From: Guadua angustifolia
Lineage: Eukaryota > Streptophyta > Magnoliopsida > Poales > Poaceae
Length of the DNA stretch: 64,000 nucleotides
Direction of reading: 5' to 3'
Assembly (NCBI GenBank): GCA_036346375.1
Contig: CM070520.1
Span: 43,915,854 to 43,979,853 of the forward strand
Shown: in pieces, positions 24,118-35,600 of the stretch
Layout: every line of letters starts with the position of its first letter
Position numbering within the stretch: position 1 is the first letter of the stretch
Notes under the pieces: model-generated
What the model was told of the DNA's origin: nothing
The model's database searches: none
Seen by the model: only the letters and a program-made list of their open reading frames with translations
Program-made: the position numbers and the translations under genes

Positions 24118-25145
24118 AAGCACTACAGGAATCTGAGTTAAACAAAAACGACGAAAATACAGTTAATTTTGTCGGCTACCGACGAAAATAAAATTATTTT
24201 CGACGGCTTACGTGGCCGTCGAAATTACTAGTCGATGCTGCTGGATCGCGCCCGATCTTTGGCGTGTATATGTATTTTAAATCGGCCAGGCCGACGAAAA
24301 TAATATTTTAAATTTAAAAAAACAAAAATACTATTTTTGGTATTTTAAATTAAAAATATGAAAATGCTATTTTAAATGGCCTGGCCGACGAAAATAGTAT
24401 TTTAAATTTAAAAAATATGAAAATGCTATTTTAAAGTAGGCCTAAATGAAGCGAAAATAATATTTTAAATTTAAAAAATATGAAAATCCTATTTTCGTCG
24501 GCCCATGCCGACGAAAATAATATTTTAAATTTAAAAAAAAAATACGAAAATGCTATTTTCAGTATTTTAAATTAATTGAACTATTTGTAATAAAATAGAA
24601 CCAAATTATGAGGGTGTAAAAAAAATTGAATTCGCTGAGTTAACTTGCCAACATCATATACCAGCCAGAACCAATTTTGTTGTGAATTGCTGAATCAAAA
24701 TTGGAAAAAAAATTAAGGTACCATCCAGTAAAAGTAATTAACTATTTGAAACTTGATTCTACTTTATAAAATCAAAATATGAAGACAAGGCACATTTTAG
24801 TGAACTACCAGATAATATATTAAACTTGTCAGGAGAAGAGGGATACAATACAATGATAAGCCCAATCACAAGAGAAACAAATTTAAAATCCTTATACAGA
24901 CAGCAAGAACCATTGGTTTCCTACAAAGCAGACTGCTCTTTCCATAACCAAAGAAAGTCAAGCAGAAGTTCTATGATCAGATACTTCAAATTTTACTCAT
25001 AAGACCTACATCCATGCTCCACTAAGTAAGGATCATGATAGCAGAGTTGAGAAAAAGGAAGATATGTGGGTGACTGAAATAAAAAAGAATGATGTTCTTA
25101 CAAGTTCCAATAGAAAATAGAAATTTTAAGTTTCAACTGAGTACA

Positions 25146-26205
25146 GAGTAGCTGGCAAGTAAACAAACATCTCTGCCTTCAAGACGAAACAGACTCTGGG
25201 CGTAAGACCACGAAACAAGGGTTTGGGGGCGGCGGCGGCCGGGCAGGGGCATCCGCTCCTACGCCTGGTGTCCATCTCATCGTCGCTGCCCCTGGCGCCC
25301 TCGCATGCGGTGTCTAGCACAGGTTCGTCGGAGTCAGACGAGGCAGTGGATCACCTAATTTACAGGTCGGGCCACCCCCTCCCTCCCTCATGTGGATCTG
25401 AAGCGCCGCCTCCTCCTATCCTTCTCTAGCGGCTGATCTGGCCCAAATCCGGTGCTGGGGATGGTGCGGCAGCGCTCCGTGAAGATCCGGCTAATCTGGG
25501 TGACTACTCTTCGCTTCAGCATCTTCATCTTTTACTAGCGTTGTTCATACATTTCTATTGACTTATGTCATCTTAGCATCGATTCGCGGATTCGCTTTCT
25601 TAGGTGACACAACTCATTTTTTAGATGCACTCTATGGACTTGATGATCGTGTGCCTATTGGCTAGCTCACGAATCTGTCATCGTAGAGTCGAACATCTAA
25701 AAATTGTTTGTCTGGCCTTGAGAAGGTGGCCATTGCTATTGGCTAAGATTTAGTGGTATGGCGGCTCTAGCTCGGAATGAGGGTGGTTGCAACACTGGGA
25801 TCGAAATCCCTAGGTCTGACCTTAGTTGGTTGTGCCTGGCAATGGCCTTGTTGAAAGCATTGTTTTGTAGTATGAGGATTTACTCTCCGAGGTAAAAACC
25901 TTTGGTCTGGCCTTCACTGGTTGGATCATGGCAATGGCGGTGTGTGTGTGTATCACGTCCTTCTTGGAGGCGTTGTCATTGGAGAGTTTTTATCGCAGTC
26001 CAAGTGTTGCTATGAAGGTGGATAGCCTTGAAGACAATATTGCGTGATGTAGTTTGCCACGACGGTTCTTTTGCCTTTTCTTGTGTGTGTATGTGTGTTT
26101 GGCTGTGTACACCCTAGCTGTGTAGAGGCCGGGAGTCTTCTTAGTATAATTGTATCACCTTGATGTAATTTACTAAGATTAATAAAAGCTTCCTTTATCG
26201 AAAAA
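25146..26205 (+). mobile_element. Poly(A)-ended retroposon, copy A, 11-bp TSD
   Basis: The 3' end reads AATAAAAGCTTCCTTTATCG followed by A7. Flanks are AACTGAGTACA on both sides (25135-25145 and 26206-26216), an 11-bp target-site duplication. The body (25199-26200) is nearly identical in layout to copy B at 38019-39034. It begins GGCGTAAGACCACG with a GC-rich part and ends with a GT-rich part and the conserved tail CACCTTGATGTAATTTACTA. The first 53 bp (25146-25198) are not shared with copy B. No long ORF. Such tails occur on LINE-mobilised retroposons in grasses. I saw no clear pol III boxes, so I do not call it a tRNA-type SINE. Confidence 0.85.
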
Positions 26206-26303
26206 AACTGAGTACAAACTTTGAGTGAATCCATACCAAGAGAATGGCACCGGTTTTGAACGATCCTAGTGATAGCATCTCGATTCCCTGCAAGATAAAA
26301 GGT

Positions 26304-27037
26304 AAAATGTACATTTTGGTGACAACATTTCATATGGATATGGGATATCTCATTTTTATTTGTGAACTAGATACATTTTAGAAGATTTACAATACTTTTG
26401 CCACTTGGGTGTAATGATATGTTATTAACTTCTTATTTGTCTTACCTTATTCAAAAAGACAAAAAGGATCTGCCCTCTCGATGATATTGGAGTTTTATCA
26501 TGCTAGTCGCCTACTTATAAGCTTGAGTCTTTGTGATGTTTTAAATTCCTTAATTTCTTATTTCAGCACTCTCGGTGGAGTTCACCAAATCTCAAGTTGT
26601 CTCATATTTATGAAGGTTTCAACCCGTAATTATTTTAGTAATGCATATTAACCGCAATTGACAAGTAGCAGTAAGGAAAAACCTGAATACAGAAAGCAAT
26701 TCCCAAGACATTGTTTGCTATCCAATGCTTCTTCGCAGCAACAACTTGAGATTTGGTGAACTCCACCGAGAGTGCTGAAATAAGAAATTAAGGAACTTAA
26801 AACATCACAAAGACTCAAGCTTATAAGTAGGCGACTAGCATGATAAAACTCCAATATCATCAAGAGGGCAGATCCTTTTTGTCTTTTTGAATAAGGTAAG
26901 ACAAATAAGAAGTTAATAACATATCATTACACCCAAGCGGCAAAAGTATTGTAAATCTTCCAAAATGTATCTAGTTCACAAATAAAAATGAGATATCCCA
27001 TATCCATATGAAATGTTGTCACCAAAATGTACATTTT
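26304..27037. repeat. Perfect-length 297-bp inverted repeat, 140-bp spacer
   Basis: Arms 26304-26600 and 26741-27037 are reverse complements of equal length with only a few substitutions (ACATTTTAGAAG against ACATTTTGGAAG read back, CTCTCGATG against CTCTTGATG). On the minus strand the inner part of the right arm plus spacer reads as an exon: TTATTTCAG acceptor, open frame with SVEFTKSQVVAAKKHWIANN, then CAG-GTTTTT donor (26670-26773). I do not recognise that exon. The repeat lies directly downstream, in the minus-strand sense, of the captured gene exons. Confidence 0.9.
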
Positions 27038-27463
27038 CATGTCAGTTAAATGTTTAGAAACAATAGGGATACACTTTAACTTGACATGAGCTACAGAATT
27101 GAATCAAACAGAGAGAGCATCGAAATGATGGTGGGGATCATACAGTGGATAAGTGGAGCACGCCAAACGATGACATTATCATTCCATCCTTTTGAAAGAA
27201 AACGTTTTATGGAAGGCAGCAAAGTTGCACTGCATAAGAACGAAGGGCACACAAACATTGTTAAGTTTACGATTACAGTATTAAGTTTTTACATCTCTTG
27301 AACCCATGTCATAGCTCCGCTATGCGTCTTGTAAGAATATGCTGCCCAGTATAAATATTTATGAAACCTAGAACTGAAATTTTTTTAAAAAAAAAACTAA
27401 TGGAATTTGACACACATGTGGCTTTGCAGGTAAATGGTAGCAACCAGCGCAAAATGGCAATAC

Positions 27464-27814
27464 CTGTAGGTCAAAAGGTATTGGGTCAAAAGATAATTAA
27501 ACGATTTCCAAATCCTACAAAGTGGACAACTCTATTCTTCAGTAAAATAGGCAGTATCTTTTTTACATATAAACTTGGCTTTGCCTCTTTCATGACATCT
27601 GTATCATTAACCTACAGAAGAATAAGAGAGTTAGACAATAAAGAATGAGCATCAAAACTATTTTTCTTCCTTTCTAGAGTTTTTCAAGATTACTTACAAG
27701 GCTACCGATCGCCTCCAAGTCTAACGATTGCAGTTCCACAGGAAGCTCCTTCACAATCCGAATATCAGATTTCAAATAATTGATAAAATAATCCTCCTGA
27801 TATATATCGCCAAA
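27464..27814 (-). pseudogene. Captured exons of a GDP-fucose O-fucosyltransferase
   Basis: Plant O-fucosyltransferase-family proteins are Golgi type II membrane enzymes that transfer fucose from GDP-fucose. Two exons with intact splice sites are visible on the minus strand. Exon 27814-27698 (117 bp) reads FGDIYQEDYFINYLKSD and VKELPVELQSLDLEAIGSL, ending at GTAAGT. Exon 27611-27464, after CTTCTGTAG, reads VNDTDVMKEAKPSLYVKK and ILLKNRVVHFVGFGNRL, then SFDPIPFDLQ after a 4-base insertion (ATTA) that shifts the frame; a GT donor follows. These are hallmark blocks of the family. The N-terminal part and the C-terminal catalytic part are absent. I know the family signature from memory; a database match would settle which paralogue it is. 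Confidence 0.88.
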
Positions 27815-28837
27815 CTGGCTAAGATATTGAATTTAATTTGTCACTTTAGGGAGATAATTATCAATTTTTACTAGATCAAGTGTGGATAGATAAGCAATAA
27901 GCTTGTCTCACTCCCATTGCGACAGTAAAATATGCACTTCATTTAAACCAGTATTTTCAACATAGAAAAAAGTTACTCAGAATTTGGACTATCAAGTTAA
28001 CTAATAAATCTCATAGTTGTTAATTGGGATGTTAGCATATACTTTACTGATAATATTCCAATTGTAATGATCTACAATGCCACGAAACGGCAGTCTCCTT
28101 AGCAAGTAAAACTGAACTAACATCATATAGCTACAACTGGGAAGAATTGTGTATGCGCACCATGAAGTATTTATCAAATTAACGATGGAACCAAAATGTG
28201 GAAGCTGGGAACAATATACCTTCTTCACTTTGTCCAAATCTCCACCGGTGGCAAAAGTCTCCTTTCCATGGTCATCCACAGTAACTGCTGATAGCTTTGA
28301 AAGTAGCAAGCCTGCTGCGAAAGGGTGGCCTGGATTGCTACAGAAACAAGTCATGGTATTCTTATGTGCATTCTGAAAGAGAGATCCACTACACAGAAAC
28401 TTAAGTACCTCTCTACGTCCTCATATCTGATATGAATATTGCTGATGGATAACTTGATGTTTCCTATTACAGTGCTTATGAAAGATCCAAGCCATGATGA
28501 GTTCTTCAGGGATGAAAGTTCCAGTCAAAAGTAAATGAAGTATGTTAAGATGGTCCATTCTCAACCACACAACAGCAGGAAAAAAAGTTAGACTAGATTG
28601 ACTATCCAAACCATTAGGTGGTCCATTATCACAATTCACAAATACAAATACAAATACACACAACAGTGAAAAGGCTAAGTACCAACACGTACCAGTTCAG
28701 ATTTCAGTTGTTGTTGGCTCTCCAATAATTTGATTTCCATTTCCTGTGTAAATGACCAACATATCATTAATGCATGGTTCTGGCACTAATTGCAGAAATC
28801 ATTTAACTACCGTCACAAATTCCTTACCCTAACTCTA

Positions 28838-30349
28838 TGTAGGATCGAAATATACTAATGTAGCAATCAGAGGGGGGGTGAATGATTGCGCGGAAGCTAA
28901 AATCAAATTTTTGAACTTTTAAACACCCCAAATTGAACTCAAATTGCTTAAAGACCAGTTTACGAAGTTAGAAGACCACCTCACGCAGTTGGGAAACCAG
29001 TAGACCAGTCTGGGCGACCAGTAGAGCACTTGGGCGACCAGTTTGGGCACTTGGGCGACCAGGAAATCACCTGAGCGACCAGTAGAACACCTGGGCGAGC
29101 AGGTTGGGCACTTGAGCGACCAAAAAAGCACCTAGGCGACCAGTAGGACACCTGGGCGAGCAGGTTGGGCACTTGGGCGAGCAGTAGGACAGTTCGGGCG
29201 ACCACGCGCACTGTTGGGCGACCACGCACATTGTTGGGCGACCACGTGCGCAGTCTGGGCGAGCAGACCGATACATGTCTACTAAAATAGTAATTACGGA
29301 AGATCCAGCCGTTGGATTGATATGAAATTTTAACTGTAGAAACTAGACTCAATTCCACAACTAACACAAAAAGAATCAAGTCAATCGGATGTACGGATCT
29401 AAAGTTATATCCTTCGCAACATGACTGAATCCGGGCGACCACGTGAACAGACGGGCGAGCAGGACACCAATCTGGGCGACCACAAATTACAGAAGATCTA
29501 ACTATTGGATTGATATAAAATTTTAACTGTAGAAACTACATTCAATTACGAATCAAACCCAACAAGAATCAACCCGATCGGATCTACAGATCAAAAGATA
29601 TTACCTTCGCAAGATGATACCTTTGCAGAGAACCGAACTCCGTGATGAACTTCGTGACTGCTGTGATGAACAAAACTTCAAGCGATCGATCAACTATACC
29701 GGAGCCAAGAACTTATGAGAAAGATCTTTATTTTTGATCTGGTTATAGTACTCAAACAAAAGAGTACAACCCTAAAATCTTGCTCCAGAATAAACAGGGG
29801 ACACCTCCCCCTATTTATACAGAGCAAACACACAGAGATTGAATACAACTCCACTTCCAACATGGAAAGAGTTCGTATCTATCTCAACTTGGCCCAACAT
29901 GGCCAAAACCAAAACTTTGCACACATGATCAGCCCACCTGCTGCACATACGTGACTAACCAGCCTTCATATGCATGTTCTCTAGCCCGAACGTCCCGCAT
30001 GACATTCTTGACCACCAAGACCTCGATTCCTCCCTGAACCTAGTCTCGAACCTCAGTTCCTCCATGAACCTAGTTCCGGTCCCGTCATCGACCACGTTCG
30101 CCCTCGAGCAACACCTGCACATGAAGTAACAAACAACGCGTCCGAGCACAAGTCCACGACTTGACTCAAGATTAATCCATGCAACCACTCACACGAGTGC
30201 ATTGCATTAAGCAAAACTCCATCATGCTATCACCAACATGATAATCATCTCAACATAGCACATGCACAAGCACCACACATGCCATAACCAAAATCACTTT
30301 ACAATGCCAATTTCATCATTCAACCAATTTTTCATCACATGATCTCACA
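28838..30349 (-). mobile_element. 1.5-kb solo LTR with 5-bp TSD inside the captured VPS13 exon
   Basis: Starts TGTAGGATCG (28838) and ends GATCTCACA (30349), flanked by CTCTA (28833-28837 and 30350-30354). A minus-strand TATA box (TGTATAAATAGGGG, about 29808-29822) and the C-rich run before CGATCCTACA show minus orientation, as for the LTR at 18438-21149. It contains a GGGCGACC/GAGCAGG minisatellite (28980-29270) and a roughly 200-bp direct duplication (29288-29430 and 29486-29620, with TTGGATTGATAT). No internal region. Confidence 0.88.
28980..29270. repeat. GGGCGACCAG minisatellite inside the LTR
   Basis: Around a dozen units of roughly 20 bp with the core GGGCGACCAG or GGGCGAGCAG alternate with TTGGGCACTT and TAGAACACCT. 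The core also appears singly at 29436-29480. The apparent minus-strand ORFs full of Trp/Ser/Pro in this region are readings of the repeat. Confidence 0.85.
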
Positions 30350-31159
30350 CTCTACTTTTTGCTTCTTGACAGCATCCTCACTGCAACCTTCAACATGTGT
30401 TGCTGGTTCAGCTAAGATAAAAATCCGATCAAAATAAACCAAAACTGGCTCTTGGCCAAGCCTGCTCCATGGGACCTAATAATCATTTTGATGCAATCAT
30501 ACTTTAGCTCATTCATTCAGATTGCAGCAAAGCAAAATATCATACATTAAGGCAAATAGCTCTTGTAAAATGAAGCAATTACTACAAACCTTGTGCTTCA
30601 CTGAACCAAGGAAACCAGATTTGACTCTCACAGGTAACTTCAATGAATTGAGCGCATCCGGCTTTAACTGCATGTTTGCATCGTCGGGGCGGGCGGCAAG
30701 CTTGAGGCAGCGGCGGCGGTGGCGGCAGCGAGGCGTGGGCTTGAGGAGGCGAGGCATGACGGCGTGGAAGCCTGGGCGGCGCGGGCGTTGCGGGTCAACG
30801 GCGGCGGCGGCGCGTGGAGGTGGGGGCGGCAAGGAGATTACTATGACGAGGTTTCTTTTGGTGCTCTGAGATTCCTAGGTCTTCGATTATTTCCGACGGC
30901 CTGAAAATCGACGAATTTAAGTACTATTTTCGTCGGTCTTTAATTTAGCCGACGAATTTACTTATTACTTTCGACGGCTATATGTTGGCCGACGAAATTA
31001 TACCGATATTTTCGACGGCTATATATTGGCCGACGAAATTATACAACTATTTTCGACGGCTTAGGTTGGCCGACGAATTTACAAACTTATTTTTGACGGC
31101 TTCTGTTAGGCCGACGAAAATAGTGTTGGCCGACGAATCAACCACGTTTTCCTGTGAAG

Positions 31160-32400
31160 ATTTCCGTGTGCTTTTGGGCTTTTTCCTGTGTGTTATCGGC
31201 AGTCAGCAACTAACTTTCCAGCTCCTGTTAGGGATGGATGCAAGCCAGATTATGTACCACGATAACTTTACTCATAATGACCAGACCACGTCCACTCATA
31301 GATAATAAATAGATCTAATTGGTCGCAAGTAGAAACTGACGTACAAAATCCAGTTCATTCAACATTACAGATCAGCATTTGTACATGCAGTACAGGGCGC
31401 TAGTTCTTATTTATGTAAGAGAGACAACATGATACAGCAATTGCAAGTGCGAACATTGTGCTGCATGGAAGAAGCGAAGAACTAAATGAGACACGATGAC
31501 AAGAGTAGAAATCAAACAGGGCAACGTGGTGAATTATATTTACGATGAACGGCCACCGATCGATATGGACGGAAACATTAGCTGCAAGTCTGCAACGTTG
31601 TGAATTCCAACGACAGATGACAATCCAGCAACGTTGGTTCACAATACGTACGCTGCACAATCAAAATGTACATCAAGTCAACAACTTTGGATAAAAATAC
31701 CACCAGCGAGAGGTACTTGATGCGCAAAAACTGTTAATTTCTCTTTCGTATATATCTTAATTTTTTTACAACTTCATAGTCTTGTTAACACTTCTTTAAC
31801 TTCACATCAATAAGATTTTTTTATATATAAAAGGATTTCCCTTTTTTATTAACAAAACTGAAGAGTCACGTCAATAAGACGGATCAAATTTCTATTGAAG
31901 TAATGATTTAAATGAAATTTAGTTTTGCAACTAATTTTACCATGGAGCACAACACTGATCATGAAGAAGGGTTCATAAAACAATAATCATCACACATAGG
32001 ACTGTACTTCTTATCACCTCGTCATGAGTTCTGTGTTGATTGCTACTCTCAAACTAGCTGAGTTTGATCTGTAAGGCAAAACACTTCACACATAATTGCT
32101 ATTTTTTTAAAGCGGCTAATAAATGGTCAAATATCAAATTATAACAAAATGAAGCTTTCATCAGTGGGGCCAAGTTTTGCTTTAGTCTAACAGAAAGTGT
32201 TAACTGACTAACAAGCATCACATTGTCTAGGATGGAAAGTTTGCAACTATATTATAGTATAGATTCAGGGAAAAAAAACTATATTTTAGTCGCCGCCCGC
32301 CGCCGAGATTTAATCAAAGTTGGAGTAATGGCAAGTAGGAAACCTTGGATGTTCACGAGAAGGAGAAATAACTGATGCAAGAAACAAATTTATAGAGCAA
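31160..32400. other. Intergenic DNA, no gene recognised; contains a 230-bp segment duplicated at 49905
   Basis: 31915-32135 (ATTTTACCATG..AGCACAACACTGATCATGAAG through AGCTGAGTTTGATCTG to GCTAATAAATGG) matches 49905-50140 in the same orientation with small changes. The remainder shows no domain or RNA gene. Confidence 0.7.
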
Positions 32401-32424
32401 TAGGTCTAAAAAGAGAGCAACTAC

Positions 32425-32625
32425 CCAACGGTATACCGTTGCAACGGTATAGCATGTTTCATTAGTTTCACGGGTAAGTTTCATTGCTAGGTTTCACGGG
32501 TAAGTTTCATGATGTTTCACGGGTAAGTTTCATCAGGTTTCCGAGTTTCATAGATAAGTTTCAACCAAAGTTTTATGTTTCATGGGTAAGTTTCATCCTA
32601 TACCGTTGCAACGGTATACCGTTGG
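32425..32625. mobile_element. Small TIR element (MITE-like) with internal tandem repeat
   Basis: Terminal inverted repeats of about 28 bp (CCAACGGTATACCGTTGCAA...) at 32425-32452 and 32598-32625 enclose five imperfect copies of GTTTCACGGGTAAGTTTCAT. I could not define a target-site duplication, so the superfamily is open. It lies just beyond the 3' end of NLR-1. Confidence 0.65.
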
Positions 32626-32683
32626 TTAGTTTTTCTGGTCTAAAAAACTGACCACGATGCTGCTTCAAGGATCAAGACCCTTG

Positions 32684-35600
32684 TCATGTACAAGAACGCA
32701 CCATGCCGGTCGGCAAATCATTTAAAGCACGAGAAACCTCTGAAAGCGCCATATTATTGAAAGTAGAATTCAGTTGATCATTTGAACTTGATTGGACTGC
32801 ACAATCGTCCTGTTTCTTCGGCGTGGAAGAGGATTCAAATGGCTCGTTAAGCAGCATTTGAATGCCAGTCTCTTGTACTGGTCTCTCCGATGCAAAAGAA
32901 TTTTCTGTACCCTCACTTTCGGCTGGGTCTAACACAATAGAATCGTCTGTAGGCTCACTTTCTGCTTCATCGACAGATTTTGACAGAAGAACTTTTGGCC
33001 CATTTGGATGTTCCTTAGCGGCATTTTCCCATGTTTCTCTTGTTTTTTTTGTGACCCTAGGATCAAGAGTGACCTCCTGAAGAAGTTCGAGACAATCAAT
33101 TTTGATATCTGAAAGGCCATCTACATCTTTACAGAGTAGCTGAAGTGTGACGAGGAACGGCAAAGCTCCTGGTTCGATTGTAGGGAATGTCGGACATTGC
33201 AGCACCAAACAAAGGCGAAGAAGGCTGGGGAAGGGCTGATCTTTTATGATGAACTTCTCAATGTCATAAGCAATCAGTTTTAGATACTTCAAGTCCCTCA
33301 AATTACACAAAGTTTCAAGAACACCCGTTGTCAATTTAGTAGATGAAAGACATAACTCCCTCAAGCCCTGAAGTGCAACAACGAACTTAGGCAATCTAGG
33401 TAAGTTGCCATGTAATTTTAGCGAGCTGAGGTAGCACGGTCCTTCTAAGGAATTTAGGAAGCCGTCAGGGTATTCATCAAAATGAAGCGATAAGGAACGA
33501 GTACCAATATTTGCCTCCTTCTCATCCTGAATGAACTGTTGAATGGCCTTCTTAAGATCAGTCCACTCAGTGCTACCTGCACAGGACTCACACCAAATCT
33601 TCACCTTTCTCAACTTATTCAGATAACCCATAAAAAGATGCAAAAATCTTTCACTTCCATCAGTAGCAAATCCTGCTAGTGTTTGTAAGTTATTTTTTCC
33701 TTTGGAAAGAAACTTCTGTACTTCACTCTTTGGCTTGACTTTATCCAGAAGCTTAAACTTTCCAAACAAATGAATTAAAATAGGCAACTGGAAGACTTCT
33801 ACGGGCAGTATCTCTACCTTTGTTCTCCTTACATCAAGTACCTCCAAATCTTTCAGTTTCGCAATATCCCTTGGAAGTTTGGTAACATTTCATCCAAGGC
33901 TCAGATATTTCAGAAGCAGGAGGTTGCATATGTCTTTGAGATGATCATCCCTCAACTCATCACATTTTTCGAGATCTAAGACTCGCAGCAGTTGATACTT
34001 GCTGAAGTCCAATACAGTTTCACCAGCCTTCCCGAAGATTATCAGAGAACGGACAAGTGCTAAATCAATACTATTGAAATTATCACCATCTGTAACAGTG
34101 TTATGATGGAGAGAAAGCCGGCGAACGTATTTGGATTCTATCTTCTGATTACAAAATAATGTGACAAAGTTTTGAGAGATGGACTTGTGCAAAATGAACT
34201 CGTGCATCATACCGTAAGTTTGGCAAGTCTTGACATTGTCATTGTTGCTTACATTGATTGGCTCAATGATGTTCCTGTCCATGAGCGCATCGAAAGCAAC
34301 TACAGGATCCAGGGTACTAGGTGAAGGTAATGGTTCTACAAATCCCTCAGCTAACCATCGCCTCAACAAACTTTTCCTCCTGATGGGATGATCACTTGGG
34401 AACATGCCAAAATATAGTAAGCAGGCTTTGAGGTTATGGCCAGGCAAATTTGTGTAGTTACGGATCAACACCCGTTGCATTTTTGCGAAGGTCTTGCTGT
34501 TCTCAAGATGGTAAGGTAGCTGGTTGCAGACATCTTCACAGGTAGGTCCTATCGGCCAGCCCTTTGTTTGCAACAATTCACCTATCGTAACCAGAGCTAG
34601 TGGCTCGCCGTCACATTTCTTTAGAATTTCTGTTGAATCGGGTTGCTTGTAATGTGAATATTTGTCCGGACAAGCTTTCTTGGAGAACAATTGTTTTGAG
34701 CATTTCTTATCAAGTCTGCTCATTTTGAGCACATAGCCGGTAGCAGAGCTGCAGGCATTAGCTAGTGACTGAATGGACGTGGTCACCACTACTCTACTGC
34801 TAACATCCTTATCTGCTGGGAGGGCTGATTTGATTTCTTTCCACTGATTTTCTGTTCGAATGTCGTCGATTACAATGAAATATCTGAAAGACAATTAAAG
34901 AAAGAACACTTAGTAGAGATCCATTCTAAAGGCTAATCAACGAGTTGAGCAAACATAGCCTTTTTCTCACAGCACTGCAATTTCCCATTAGCGGTATGTA
35001 TAACAAGGAGAAAATTTGTTTTTGTTCCTCCAATAAGGAATAATGGTCCATATCAAATTCTGTTTCTTCGAATATTTTTTCTATTCTATTTGCCGAGTTT
35101 AGACTGATAAACAAGGGAGACTTGCTTAAAATGTTGTTGATCTAAAATGCAAAGCCAAACTGAATGAGCCAATTAAGCAGAAGTTCCCCTTACCTCTTCT
35201 TTTCCAACTGTTGTTTGAGTTCCACGCAAAGCTCACCAACATCGGTGCTTCCCTGGCAAGAAAGGGCATTGGAGCCAAGTTTCCGGAGCATATCCGTCAG
35301 CACCTCCCATGGCGCCTTGTGCTCGGCACAGACCCAAGCATGCTTCTCGAACCTGTTGCTGCCGGTTTCTTGATTGTACACCTCAGCGGCAAGGGTGGTC
35401 TTCCCAAGGCCGCAAAACCCGACGATGGAGATCACCTTCAGCTGCATCGGCTGCCCGTCGGCCGGCTCCGCCAGCTGCTGCAGGTAGGGGTGCAAACGGA
35501 GCGGATAATTCCCGACCGACCGAAGACCGAATTCGTTTAAAATCCGATTCGAATCCGAAAAAATGATATCCGGTTATATCCGGATTCGAATCCGGATTCG

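Larger units (their letters stand above)
28220..30690 (-). pseudogene. Captured 5' exons of a VPS13-like (chorein N-terminal) gene
   Basis: VPS13 proteins form bridge-like lipid-transfer channels at membrane contact sites; the chorein domain is their conserved N-terminus. Exons on the minus strand: about 30688-30590, MQLKPDALNSLKLPVRVKSG, donor GTTTGT; 30475 to 30350 (continuing at 28832 across a solo LTR), VPWSRLGQEPVLVYFDRIFI and LAEPATHVEG; 28743-28693, EMEIKLLESQQQLKSEL; 28503-28409, NSSWLGSFISTVIGNIKLSI and HIRYEDVE; 28337-28220, NPGHPFAAGLLLSKLSAVTV and ETFATGGDLDKVKK. Phases of the last three exons match, so they could still splice in frame. Only the domain's start is present; the remainder of the protein (thousands of residues) is missing. 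In VPS13 this order (LNSLKLP, VPW, DRIF, SWLGS, IRYED, HPFAAG) is conserved. Confidence 0.9.
24121..31156. mobile_element. CACTA-2: non-autonomous element carrying captured host exons
   Basis: The left terminus is CACTACAGGAATC at 24121, preceded by AAG (24118-24120). The right terminus reads TTTTCCTGTG (to 31156) followed by AAG (31157-31159): a 3-bp TSD with a 3-base loss in the terminal TGTAGTG. Subterminal arrays at both ends share the motif GACGAAAATA / TTTTCGTCGGCC (24150-24545; 30905-31135). No TNP2 or Transposase_24 coding sequence is present. The interior holds exons of two host genes (27464-30690, minus strand), a 297-bp inverted duplication, a retroposon and a solo LTR. It is therefore a gene-capturing CACTA that needs transposase from elsewhere. 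Confidence 0.85.

Noticed and set aside
25199..26205. tRNA-derived SINE
   Set aside because: Body is about 1 kb, and I could not find convincing A and B boxes by eye; called a LINE-mobilised retroposon instead.
28859..28870. TGTAGCAATC as the LTR start
   Set aside because: The upstream TGTAGGATCG at 28838 matches the end of the related LTR and gives a perfect CTCTA target duplication; starting at 28859 gives none.
28919..29442. Minus-strand ORFs full of Trp, Ser and Pro
   Set aside because: Periodic readings of the GGGCGACC minisatellite in several frames.
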